64,000 nt of DNA, taken from Lepas anatifera. Its lineage: Eukaryota > Arthropoda > Thecostraca > Lepadidae. The stretch lies in assembly GCA_034440635.1 (NCBI GenBank), contig JAOTON010002237.1:1-64000 (forward strand), written 5' to 3'. Numbering within the stretch: position 1 is the first letter of the stretch; each line of letters begins with the position of its first letter. The translations under genes were made by a program, and so were the position numbers. The notes under the pieces were generated by a model that worked only from the letters and a program-made list of their open reading frames with translations, searched no databases and was not told the origin of the DNA. This document shows, piece after piece, positions 21,561 through 33,057 of the stretch.

Positions 21561-24500
21561 GATCCAACCTTAAAATTTTGGGGAAAGTTGCGGAATTGAT
21601 CAAGGATAAGGTGTGCCAAATACGGCGGCGCTTCGCACCGCTGTTTTTTTGTTGCCGCCGGAAAAAACCTGAGGGGGTTGTTCAAAACACCCCCCCCTCC
21701 GGGGCCAGGGTTAAACCTGCGGCTGCGAAACAGGACTGTGTGGTGCAGATTCAGTGGGTGGACGCTGTGCGCGCGGGGTACCGGCTATCAAGCGCGGTGG
21801 ATGCCGCGTGTGGACCCAGTTCCGCTGGCGGTGGTCGGGTGCTCCGCATTGGCTGAGCATCTGTCGTTCCACCTGCTGATGGGTTGGTGATGCCCGCTCT
21901 GCCTTTTAAGGTATTTTGTCTGTTTCTCCTTGGTTCTGTCTCGTCTCGTTTGTCCCATTTTGAGCAGTTTGAAGACGCTGATTATCACTGGATACTGCGT
22001 CATTGTGACGACGTGCAGTTTAGGAGTTGTGCTTTTTCTCAATTCTTGGTCTCGGCGTCGGTCTCGGCGCCGGCTAGACTCAGCCCGGACCCGGCGCCGG
22101 TGCCGCCAAAAAAAGTGAAAGCAAGATATTGCCCTCTTTGTCCTTATATACATTTATCAAAGACTTTCTTTTCTTATTTCAGCCTTACATTGTGCGTTAT
22201 TTTGTTTCCTTGCCAATTTCAAGCACATATATTGCAATACAAGTCTTATTCACCCGGACTATGGGCGCAATATTACCTTTGTTGGTGGTTCCCAAGTTGC
22301 CATATTGACATTCCTAGTACACTTAGGGCTGCTTTCAATATGTCTTGGATATTCTGATTATTAGACTGGCTTAGATAATCTATTTAGTGACGGCATGCAA
22401 AGGTTGTTCAGGTTTAACAGGTTTGAATTGGTCAATTGTTTTGACCGCACTTAGCGATAATAGGTTATTTATTAGCAAACTATGAAGATAAAAATAAATT
22501 GGTTAAACAGCAGATGAATCGCAGTCTGATCTAGCCTCAAACGAACAGAGGTCTTGCTTGAGATTATAGCGCTCTCTTATCCCCCGAGGTCCCGGCGAAG
22601 TCCCGGCCGGCGGAGACCCAGCTGGTCCCGGCAAAGTCCCGGCCGGGACCAGCATCAGGCCCCGGGACGCCAGGACCTGAAGTAGAACCGCTACTGCTTT
22701 CTTTCAATTTCATCTTCATTTTGCGGGATGCTATCAAACAGGATTGCAGCTTTTCTTAAGGTAAAAGTCTTGACTACTTGCATCATATAGCAGTTCTGTT
22801 ATATGAGGCTTAGGGTTATGATTGGTCACATTCCTAAGAGTGGTGTTTGCACCTGGCTCGAGAAGAAGACAGGCGCCGATGGGATACGATTTTCTTCTCA
22901 GACCTGCGATTGTTCTGTCCGAGCTCTTGTCAGGAGAGCATTCGTTGAAGTATCTGCTCTTATCTGCTCAGGGGTTTCTTCCAAACTACGTTGAACATTT
23001 CAGCAGGAGTTGTGGGCATTGTGCCTGGCGTGGGGAGCTGATGTCGCCAGCTGCTGAAGTCTCAGCACCCAGTCAGCAATTCAGCCGTAATATAAGTCAG
23101 TCGGGCGCTCTGGGGGCGTCGTCGTACATTCTTCTGTTTCACCTTATAACTCACGATTGATATCCAACTAAAAGAAATAGCTGACTCTGGCTGAGGCCTG
23201 GGGTTCTTGAACGGGACCACTGTAAGCTTTCCTCTCCAGCACTTGTCATCGGGCCTTAGCAGCTTTGCTGCGCTGCCAAGACGAGTTGAACCGGACGCGG
23301 TTTATTGAGCCAGAAGCTGGGTTATGAATGATCTGTCAGGTTTTTTACCGGTAGCCAAACAGCTGGGCAGAACGAAGGTCACGGGTTGGCCGCATGGAGG
23401 GCGACTGTCGTTTCCTGTGTTGTAATCCTCCGGTCCATTGATGCCTGATGGATGTGAATAATCCAACAGCTATCGATCAGAGCTGCTGCAAACTAGTCAG
23501 AAACCAGTCAACAACTAGTTCGTTTGATTTTAAACCTGGTTTCACTTTTTATCGTCTGGGTGAGGATTGATTTCTCTAGATCTAGCACCAGTAAAGCGCC
23601 TCTGGGGGGCGAAAACCGAGCGGGAACCGGATATCGAAAAATTGAACTTAAAACAATGAGAGGATCTTTTATGCGGCGGACCCCTTAGAACTTGCAATTG
23701 TTATTATCTGGATGACATTGACAATGCTGAAGCGGTCTCGTGGCCATAAACGGCTACATTGGTTATGAAACCCGCGCCTAGCTTCGAAATGTGAATTTTT
23801 TTGTCTGCATGGAAAATAAAGTCATATATATTCATGGTTTGTGCTTCGGCTTTTCTGAATTTATTTTTGAGAGACAAGCTTGTTAATACAAAAGCTTCAA
23901 ATTGACGAAGGTATGAAGTTTTTGGTCCTAAGTACTAGGCATGAATCCAAAAACGATCGTCAACGGCTGAGATAATTCCATCGTTGTATTGAATTTTCTT
24001 GTCACCCTTTCCTGCGGTTTATATGTGACTGCTCGCAGATTACATCAGCAACGGAAGGCGGGGTCTGGGATTTACTGACTTGCTGAAGAAGGGGAGGGGC
24101 CTGTGGCATTTTCTAACTCGCTGACAACGAAGGGGGAGCACTTTTTCTCGCGATTGCTCACGGCGGTTGGGGGTGGGGGCATCAGCGGAGCATCATTAAA
24201 GCATGCTGCTCTTCCCTCAAGGGTCAGTTTGCCATTCTGGTGTCAATTTTGCCACTTAATGACATTTATGCTCAAGGATGATAAGATAGCGACAGAAGAG
24301 TGCCAAGTTTCCAATGAAGGGTAAGAGAGCGTGTCATTTGACGCTACATACTGTGCTGAAGGCACTTTGTCGCTACGTCCTGTGGTGAAGGCTTTTTGCC
24401 GCTACACCCAATAAGATCGAAGCAATTTGCGAAAAGCTAAACTGTGGTATCTTACCCACACCCTGGAGAAGCTGTCTCTTTTAATTTTGAATGCGCGTGT

Positions 24501-25368
24501 CCACACAATTGGTATCAAGATAACATTCGTGATAATATTTCAGTGCAATATTCACGCCTCAGCATCCGATTGGCACATCGTTCAGGGTGCCTAGGTGCAC
24601 CCTTCAGCGTTCTTGCAGATCTCTGTATTTCCGTGATTGAAGGTGCGTGCGCGTGTGCACGTGAGGCGTGGCCCCAAGGCTGATAGGTGCCATTCATTTA
24701 TTTGTATGGCGCAGGTACGCACCCAATATAAGTGACATCGAGCCAGTAAATTTAGAGATATCGAAGAGGGGTGAGCACGTGGCGAAGGACCCTAGTGTAA
24801 GCAGTGGTACTTGCTCTTAGATTAGTCCGAATAGGTACCGTACATTTTATCACGATCGGCCTCTGTTTCTGAATTACAGCAGCAGGGGGGGGTAAATCTG
24901 TACACCTTTTCCCGGGCACCAGAGTGCGAGCGGCTGGACCTGGAACTGTAATAACCTTTACTACTTGCTACATTGCACTGGTGCTGGCTTCACACCAGGT
25001 TTGGGCTCATTCCATTGGGCCAGAACCAAGTTATGGCGTAATATGTGACAACAATTTGATGTCTTGTCATGCCCGTGCTTTTGAATTATTCGGATGAATC
25101 TTATGCAATTACATTCAAAGAACTCTTCAGGTATGTGTATATATTTTTATATTTTTTGCTTGCCTGGGAAAATTTTTTTACACGTTGCATCACATACATA
25201 TTAATAACACACGTAAAGTGGCATACACGGCAGTGTTGCCGCTTTATGTCCACTTTATGACACCCTTGCGGAGCAGTCGTGCCCGCACGCTCCCTTTCAT
25301 ATATCCCACCGTATGATACGAAGAGGCTATCCCCATCTCTCGGGCCCGGTGAGACAGAGGGCTGCTCC
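21561..25368. other. Gene-free stretch with small local repeats
   Basis: 22621-22653 forms a perfect 11-bp stem (GCTGGTCCCGG / CCGGGACCAGC) with an 11-nt loop, next to a repeated TCCCGGC-AAGTCCCGGCC phrase. 24343-24400 holds two 29-bp tandem units starting GCTAC. Open frames up to 157 codons around 21.6-23.2 kb overlap each other in several frames and show no known motif. Confidence 0.45.
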
Positions 25369-25380
25369 GGTGACACGAGG

Positions 25381-25617
25381 CCCTCGGGGTGTGCCACCGG
25401 ACCGGTGGATCAATCCAAAGGCTGATCAAGCCTGTGCTCCCAATAAAAAAGCTATGCTTTGATGAGGGAACTCCCGTGTTGTTAAGGTGGGCACTGCCCA
25501 GTGTACTGCCATCTCCTGGTTGGGAGGCAGTCTGGGAAAAGGCTGCCGGGGGTCAGCTTTGATCCAGAGACCCCCCACATACAACGGTGACGCTTTAACC
25601 AACTGGGCCACCGCGCT
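25381..25617 (-). mobile_element. tRNA-headed SINE with 12-bp target duplication
   Basis: Read on the minus strand it starts GCGCGGTGGCCCAGTTGG (box A) and has a box-B-like GGATCAAAGCTGACC about 50 bp further on. It is flanked by a perfect 12-bp direct repeat, GGTGACACGAGG (25369-25380 and 25618-25629), as expected for LINE-mobilised insertion. Its 3' body differs from the shared-module SINEs elsewhere in the window. Confidence 0.8.
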
Positions 25618-25629
25618 GGTGACACGAGG

Positions 25630-27805
25630 GTATCTTTTTTGTTAATATATTTGAGATAGACTTTCAACAGTCCTCACGGGGAATGGACTAATGCTGATTT
25701 GTGAAAAAAGGCGATTCAAGAATTGATAACAGTGAAAATACCCTCATTCGTACGACATGTGAGTCTGTTTAACAAGTCAGATTTATTCGGTCTTCAAATC
25801 TGGATTTTTTTTAATTTGAGTTATAACCTGTTAACTATGACCATGTTCTAGGATTTTCATGCCAGTTTAAAATTGTTAGTGTTTTTGTATTCTTGTGGAA
25901 TTATTACGGAAAAAAGTCATTTTAAACATCATTTCAGAATTCCGTACATGCAAACAGCCTTCCGCAATCTCTTATGGGCATCGTTATCAAAGCTTACGAG
26001 CATTCCGGCTGCAAATGCTTTGTTTTATAAACACTGAAGTTATCCATAGTCTTTATTCAGAGGGTGTTGCTAGGTCTCGGGGAAGCCCACATCCCTGGTA
26101 TGTAGGCAAAGAGTATTGTTAAAAAATGTAGAACATTGAATTGAAATCATGTAGCTACCTGATGGTGCCAATTTCATTTCCTCAGAACAGTTGCAGAGTT
26201 GTAAGCTGATTAAAAGCGTCAGTACGCTCGGGTAGGCCCGAATCGTAAGTATATTTTTCGACTGATAGGTAGACCTCGTGGATGTTTAACGTCCGCTCGT
26301 AATTATATATTGATTTACAGTGGCGTCACACTGAAAAAGAGTAAGTGCGTCCACACACCGGCCGTCCGCGGCAGACGTGTTCCGAAGTCGCGAGTTTCAA
26401 GTGAATTGCATCTGTCCCCACCAGCCGCCTGAGCGCCTGCCGGGCTCGGCGGCAGCCGCCTGCGCCCTGATTGTCGCGCGGCGCGTGTGGCGTGCGTGCG
26501 TGCGTGCGGAGGAGGCGTCACGGGCGTGGCCGTCCACGTCCCAGGCTTCTCACTCCCAGCTAGCTGTATTGGACATGTGACTCAGTCTGCGAAGGTCACT
26601 GAGGGTGGTGTGGTTAATCCTCCCCAAAGATGCCTTAACACGCGCACTGGAGAGGGCCTCGGAACCCCCGCCGATTTTATCGAGGTGCCCGGAGAACCGC
26701 TCATAGTGAAAAAACACTACTTGGCCTCATTTGCTAGAATTCAATGGTGCATTGGTGGGTGAAGGAATTTCTAACATCGGCCCGCATCTTGTCACTTAGA
26801 GGCTTCTAAAATCAGGCCTATATTTTGAGATCGCCACAATCGGGCGGTCGCACCTGTTCACCCGCATTGGAGACCGAATGGTGACGTCATGACACCACAT
26901 AAACGAGATGGCATGTCAATTTCACCTCGCATGGAGGTCAGTTAAGACGTTATAGGCGTGACGTGACGTCAAAGTTACGGTTACCCAATAAAGGTCGAGG
27001 TAAAACTTGGGTGAAGGTCAATCCTCATTTCTCACCCAACGGTTGTCATAGTGCTAGTTAATAATGTAGATTATAGGGAATATTATTTTTGACGTCATAG
27101 GTCAATTATATTGAGCGACCTTGGCTCCAAAACTTTCGGAAAACATGTTTTGGAACCCTCCCTCTATAACCTTTGTCCGCTTTTAGCATGTCCCCCGCCT
27201 TTTCCTCATACTCAAAGTGTTTTTCCAATAGTACACCAACACTGCTAAGATTTGACCTTAATGCTCTGGTTGAATTTGAATCTTAATGCTTCTATGAAAG
27301 TTACCTTTAATGTAGATCACCCTAGCCTCCCCCTCACATACTCTCAAGGGAGGGTTTTCTTTAAGCATCTTAGTCTCCGAAATCTCTGGGGGGGGGGGGG
27401 GTGGACCTATTAGGCCCCTCCTCCATTGTGGGTTAGTCAGACACCTCTCCAGTGCAAGTGTTAATCATACCGATTGTAACCCGAATAGGGGGATGTAGCG
27501 GCGTAGCGTGGATAAATCTACAACCCTGACTGGATTCTTTTGAGACCCGCATATAGCTTTGGGATGTCACCTAAAAAGCAAGCTTGTTTGAAAAATGCTG
27601 TAGAATACCTGCCCACAATTCAAATAAATTGTTCCCTTTGCCGTAAAGGGCGCAAAAGCGATGAATAGCACATTTGGTGCAAGGAAGGGTGCCGCCCCCG
27701 CAACGCTACGGTCTAAAAGGGTGCCGCCCCCCACCGACTGAGCACCCCCAAAGATTTTGGGAAAGTTAAACCGCTGCTCCTAGCCCCCTCGTATCCCTCA
27801 GTGCG
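25630..27805. other. Gene-free stretch
   Basis: TGACGTCA palindromes lie at 26882, 26964 and 27090. 27388-27401 is a run of 14 G. AGGGTGCCGCCCCC occurs twice near 27687-27733. 26377-26580 is CpG-rich with open frames on both strands, judged compositional. Confidence 0.45.
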
Positions 27806-27990
27806 TTAAAGGGAATGTGGCAGCATGGTGCCATTCCAGACTGTGGTGGTTTTTGGGCAATTAGTGTTGACATTAATGGATTTGGCGAAATTTTTGCTGA
27901 AAAATGGCTAATACGCCAGTTTTTCGTTTTGCTGGTTAGAAATAAAAAGGTTCCAAATGAGCGTGACGTCAAATCGGCCTATTAACTGGT
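27806..27990 (+). mobile_element. Partial copy of the TTAA MITE family of 60795-61197
   Basis: Begins TTAA then AGGGAATGTGGCA, the terminus of the 60.8-kb MITE. It shares interior words in order (GATTTGG, GCTGAAAA, AGTTTTTCGTTT, AGAAATAAA) and a TGACGTCA (27964). The distal end is missing or unrecognisable. Confidence 0.6.
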
Positions 27991-28229
27991 AACACTGTTA
28001 CAGACTGGACCTGTTTGATTTGCACCAAGAACAAAAACACACAAATGAAGCGTTCTTACCCAAAGGAGGTTACCGTTAGGAAGTAAAGTGATATTGTTCA
28101 GTTTCTTCTTCTTTTTTTATAAATTTTGTCCAAGTTGTTCTCAGTTCGACTGCTGGAGTCGGAGTCTCACTAAAGTCATCAAGAGACTTGTCACGGAGAC
28201 CCCGACCTCACCACCCGAACGAACAACTC

Positions 28230-28470
28230 CCACAATGAAGGGTTGATTTAGAAGCCAAAGTTTAACGTCCCACAAAGCACAGGGACGGCCGCCCCGCTCA
28301 GGTCACCCTCTCACCAGTCAGTTGCCAGCCGACTTGTACATCGGGTAAACTATTGAGCGCCGGAGCGTTTCAGGGGAACCGATCCCAAGCCTGGACATGA
28401 ACTGCCACTGCATGCTTCTGAGCAGCGGGCCGGAGCCCAACGCTCTACCAACTGAGCTACCGGGGCAGCT
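28230..28470 (-). mobile_element. tRNA-headed SINE
   Basis: On the minus strand the 5' end reads GCCCCGGTAGCTCAGTTGG and continues with GTAGAGC (tRNA acceptor, D-arm and box A). A box-B-like GTTCATGTCC follows at 28393-28402. Towards its 3' end it carries GGGACGTTAAACTTTGG (28257-28273), a weak version of the TTAAAC motif in the shared 3' module. The tRNA part is diverged and followed by SINE body, so it is not called as a functional tRNA gene. Confidence 0.7.
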
Positions 28471-30897
28471 TATTTTTGGATAATACAACATATTTCACTG
28501 TTCAAACTAGTCAATAAAGTCAGTTATAGGCACTTATAATTGACCGTACCAAGTCATGTTTAGTACGTGGATTTAAAAAAAAATTACCAAGCAAGAAAAA
28601 TGGTCCATGCCGCAAGCGCAGCGGGAGTTGACCATGACGTCACTTACCTTACATCGCCTCATATCACTTGACCAGACCGGGGAGGACGGGGTCAGTAGAA
28701 GGTACATTTCTACCTTTTTCCCCGCGAATGGTGAGTCGTGTGGCAATTGAAATTGCAATTAAGTGGGTTCTGAGTCCAAGACGCACTATGAAGTTGTCAC
28801 ATTCGTCTTAAAGGGAGATAGCGAAAAGGAGATAGCGAAAAATATTATTGTGGATTCTTGCTTTTTTGAAAAATCTTGATTACGGAACTGCCAATTATTT
28901 TTGTATCTTCGGTAAATTTTTTGGAGGCCACTCAACTATTATTGAGATATGTGAACGGTACCGGTAAAAGGCTGGAACCTGCTCTTTATTTCTTAGTTTT
29001 CAAAAGTTATTTTAACTTTTTAAAGTACCTAATTGTTTTTGTAATACAAGTGTTTGTTCTCCCGTATTTGTATTTGAATTAATCTTGCATAGCTCATAAA
29101 AACTACGAAATGGATCAGTTTGCCCTAAAAATGGAGTATAAGGTAATTACTCAAGTCTTCAATCGTTTCGTACCTCGGGTCTTCAGTCGTTTTCTACAAA
29201 ATTCCCAGAATGATGAAACTTTTGCGTCAGATACGTCACGTGACCCAGGTATAAGAATTCCTGGGCTTCTGATTGGCCAATTGTGATTTCTTTAAAGTCC
29301 TATGTTTCTGTTTCAAAAGAGTTTTGGAATGTTGTTTCTTCAAGTAATTTTTCTGTGGTAGTTCGAGGTTTTACACCACTGTTTAGGACAGATAAGACCT
29401 AGTTCTTAGAGAAATTGAAGGTCAAAGCCGAGGCTACGTCATTTGATCGATAGTGAGAATTCCGACAAGTCGTGTAGAAATGTTGACTTTGAGAGTGATT
29501 TTAGGGCATTTGGAGGCCGAATTCGAAACATGAGAATAGGACTTCTGAAACACCTTTTGTGACCTTATGGTCTAGCCAATACATTTTTTTCGCGTATCTT
29601 CCTCTAAAGGGAGTGTCCCACGTTTATTATAATGGGTTTTAAACTGAGATAGCAATTTTATAGCGTGTTGAGGAACCACTATTGGCAGGGCATTTTTTTA
29701 AAGGAAAAGTCAATGGGTGCATTTCTTGTGCTGGCCATTATAGTGTCTTCACGAGATCAAGACCCCATTTTGAGGGTGTTTAATAAAACTTTGACGCGTT
29801 AGTGCTGAAAAATGTTTTTCAATTTTTGTGTTATTCCGTGTCTAGAGATTATGGATGCTGCCCAGGGCTGTCATTTTTTTCGGCGGAAAAGGTCAAACCG
29901 AGTTAGAAAAAGGGCCAAAGAGGGGAAAAGTTTTATTTCCACCAAAATAGCCGAATAAACACCACGAAAGCCAGATTTAAGGCTAAAGCGACTCCTAGTG
30001 GTAGTCATAAACCCAAAGAAAAAGCGACTTGTATCACTGTTCAGAACTAATTTGTTGACAGTTTGATATTGACTTGAAGCAATATTTGTAGCACAATACC
30101 CATCTAATAGGAACCCAAGGGTGTCCTTCCAACCCCGCGTGGCCATCGAATGATTTTATCCACTACCAGAACATTTTGTAGCATCATCAATCACCTCCCA
30201 TCACACTTTCCAACAATTTCCTGATCTCAGTCAAAACAGGAGTAAACCGTAAATCTGTATAACCAGCCGCTGCGGAAGGCAACGAGGAGCCCAAATTCGA
30301 AAAGTTTTTGGTACTAACGTGGAAAGTTTGCTGTCATCATCAGGTTGAAGTTTCGCTTGCCACCTCACTTTTTTGCCGGTAGCGACGCCTATGTATGCTA
30401 CCACCACAATAATAAATAAAAAGGCTAATCACTTCATACCGCCACACCAGCAACCAGTCGTACGCTTCTTTGACTACACCGTGTCCCATCTAATCCACGA
30501 ACAAGCTCCAAGCGCTGACAACTGACTGCGTGTGAAATGAGAGCATCATGCAACGTCACGGTACCTACTAGCTGGGATGTGGGCTTCCGGTCGGATAGAA
30601 CAGGGTGTTTGATTGGTTGTAGGCCAACGTTCATTTCCAGCGTTGTGATTAGTTGATGCTGAGGCTGCTTGCCGGGATTTCCGGTAACTATGCCCTTTGT
30701 TTCGTCTTCGCACGATGGAGTAGACAGCCATGGCCCATGGCGCCTATGGCCACTGGCGCTAGCATCCTTACGGAATATCGTTCGCAGTTCGATGATGAGC
30801 TGACAAGTATTGCTGGGTTTAGTGGCGTGAAACGAATAATTCAAAGTTTGGTATTGCTTCTCCATATTTAGGCCAATGCCAAGCTATGCCTATTAGG
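28471..30897. other. Gene-free stretch
   Basis: One TGACGTCA occurs at 28635 and a 15-bp tandem duplication GGAGATAGCGAAAA at about 28815-28840. The 143-codon minus-strand frame at 30434-30865 has no motif I recognise. Otherwise AT-rich unique DNA. Confidence 0.45.
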
Positions 30898-31803
30898 GTA
30901 GGGGAGACCGTGGCAAAACGGACTTTAGGACAAAATGGATTTTAAATATTTTGGTATGTTAGTGGTGTTTCCATTTATATTTTAGAAGATGAACTACTGC
31001 TTTAGGGAAAGGAAGTCCGAATATAGCGCGTATATGGTCAGTTAGCGGCATCATTTCGACGCAGGCTGGCTGGAGAGGAGTTTTCCTGTACGTATTACGA
31101 TATTTACTAGTTTTAAATCTTCGTTTTTTCGAGTGGCAAACTGAGTTCAGTTCTGAATGTGATGTGTCTGAATAAGTGGCAGTGTAGGCTTAGGGTAAGG
31201 TTAATTTCAAATTTCAAAGCCTGCTATTTTTCCGACACGTAAAACTTAAATCGGAGCAGCTATGGGGCAAAACGGAAGGGGCCAAATGGACTAATGGTGT
31301 AAGATGGTCTGATGGTCCAGTTTACTCCAACCACTGAGGATAATGTGCTATTTAGTTTGCTATTGTTGTAAAGTCAAAGAAACAGCGAGAAAACAAGGCA
31401 GGGGCGGCTCCAAGTTGCAGGGGCAGTCTTGTGTCAAAATGAAAGCAGGTTAAAATTTTCACTGAGTTAATAGATGTTGACGCTTTAACGAAAATGTGAT
31501 GTTTTTCGCCATATTACCCGCGCTGCCATGGATGTGGATTTATATATCTTTGGGGGTGCCCGGGCAAAATCCAATGACAGCAGGTCATACTGTGAGTTTT
31601 GCTCCTTGCTGAAAACCATTATGCCCCAGGGTTGGGGCAAAACGGTTGCATGCTTTCCAAATTATTTTTTTAGTTGATACTCTTACATTAGAGACACACT
31701 TAATTAGGCTACGCCAGGGCGTATATCTCAACATTCTCGGCCCGCTATTGAGCTTGCTGTTAGCAAAACACTTGGGTGTCCGTTTTACCCCAATCTCCCA
31801 TAC
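30898..31803. mobile_element. Inverted-end element (GTAGGGGAGA...CAAAACGGAC)
   Basis: The left end GTAGGGGAGACCGTGGCA and on to AAAACGGAC (30898-30923) pairs with the inverse complement at 31778-31803 over 26 bp with five mismatches. Interior copies of GGGGCAAAACGG (near 31263 and 31635) echo the end. Style and size resemble the 4686-5275 MITE (GGGGTAA-type ends), but the families differ. No transposase is visible. Confidence 0.6.
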
Positions 31804-32486
31804 ACAAAATTATGAGCAGACTAGACAAATAATCCATTCAAACAACAATAACAGGCATAGGCTCTTTTTCTTCTTCTTCTCTTCTTCTTCTTCTCCTCCC
31901 TCCCTAAGACCTGGAATGAGGTGGTAGCTCCACAAATATTAAATATTCTTGATATCCCACCGTGCAGTAAATTTTCCAAAATAGTTGTGAATAAGCGTTT
32001 CCTTCAAAATTATTTGTAAAGTTCAGCTCTCATGAAGAAAAGTAAAAAAATTCTTATGTACAGCCGGTTCCACACTGATTGGTATGTATAAGTGTCAGTT
32101 CTTTTCAGAAATATCTTAAAAACGATTACACTTCTCACAAAAGGTTGCGTCTCTAGTAATACATTTTGACGAGCTCTTTAAATGCGGGCCCCTGCGAACT
32201 GGATACGACGTCAATTTTGAAAATTATGGACGAAAAACTGTTTTCGCTTATCCCGATGATTTTTTGTCTTTTCTCCATTACTGCCGAATTTTGGAACCGA
32301 TGAAGTGTTTTTGCATGTCAGTTCATGCATCCAGTTAAAAGCACCAGGTGAGGCAACAATTGTGTCGGCAGGAAATATCACTTGAGAGATATTTCCCTAA
32401 AACGACCACGGCCTAATGCTTACCAATCACTATGGAATCGGCTGTACATGTTTTTAATGAAATTTAGAAATATTTTCCCCCCGTAG
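31804..32486. other. Gene-free stretch with a TTC microsatellite
   Basis: An imperfect (TTC)n tract lies at 31864-31899. The last bases (TATTTTCCCCCCGTAG, ending at 32486) look like a 3' splice acceptor for the coding remnant that follows. Confidence 0.4.
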
Positions 32487-33057
32487 CCAATTTCTCCTCA
32501 ATATCGTCATACTCAGAAAACCGAACTGGTGGTGAACGACGAATTCTACCGCACCATTGTCGGACTGTTGGGACATTGCTCATCCATTGAGGAAGCGTCG
32601 AAGGCTGTCTGTGAAGTTGTGAATACGGTGGTAGACAGAAATGTCATACTGAGCTGTAGCAAGGAATGCAGTCTTGAGGTAGATACCCTACCTGACAACC
32701 AACATCTGGAAGCTTTAGACCTTATCCAGACTCTTTGGGCGTAGTCGCAGATGAAGTGACTCACGAATGCTCCAAGGGAAAGACGATTACGCATGCCATC
32801 GGCTCTACGACAAAGAAGGGAGTGGACCTCTTTGCCCTCAGGGCATTCACATCGGTCAAGAGCAGTGGTGGATACAGGTGGGGGAGGGGGTGGGCATTGG
32901 GCTCACATCCCCCGAAATGTCTGAGTGCCTATAGTTAATACGTGGGAGAAGGCTGATCCGAGGCAATGGTGGGTTAGGCTCGAGCTCCGTAGCCCCTCCC
33001 CCAAATGAAGTCCTGGATCCGCCACTGGTCAAAAGCTTCCATGGCCTCTTTTCTTGA
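32487..33057 (+). pseudogene. Broken coding remnant of unknown family, split by a hAT-like MITE
   Basis: After an acceptor-like pyrimidine tract and AG (32485-32486), an open frame runs to a stop at 32742 and reads like real protein (balanced, non-repetitive; SIEEASKAVCEVV, LEALDLIQTLW). From about 32735 the coding texture continues in another frame (GVVADEVTHECSKGK, FALRAFTSVKS), so a one-base indel near 32733-32741 breaks it. At 32863 a 165-bp MITE interrupts the second frame. Beyond the MITE the same frame resumes for a few codons and stops at 33055-33057. I cannot name the family. It could be a dead host exon, a gene fragment or part of another transposon. The frames are partial and certainly non-functional as they stand. 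Confidence 0.5.
32863..33027. mobile_element. 165-bp hAT-like MITE inside the coding remnant
   Basis: The ends CAGTGGTGGATACAGG and CCTGGATCCGCCACTG are inverse complements with two mismatches. They are flanked by GTCAAGAG (32855-32862) and GTCAAAAG (33028-33035), an 8-bp target duplication with one change, typical of hAT. Subterminal G-rich and C-rich tracts also mirror each other. Confidence 0.82.

Noticed and set aside
21578..23160. Frames of 92-157 codons
   Set aside because: Overlap in different frames and strands, low-complexity starts and no known motif.
27494..27735. MITE bounded by GTAGCGGCGTAGCG and CGCAACGCTACGG
   Set aside because: Only about 8 bp of the ends really pair and no target duplication is visible.
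28390..28470. Functional tRNA gene on the minus strand
   Set aside because: Box A is good, but the anticodon and T arms are diverged and SINE body follows; called a SINE. The same reasoning applies to the heads at 43190-43255, 54121-54207 and 63265-63345.
30434..30865. 143-codon minus-strand frame
   Set aside because: No domain, splice or repeat evidence; within the length expected by chance.
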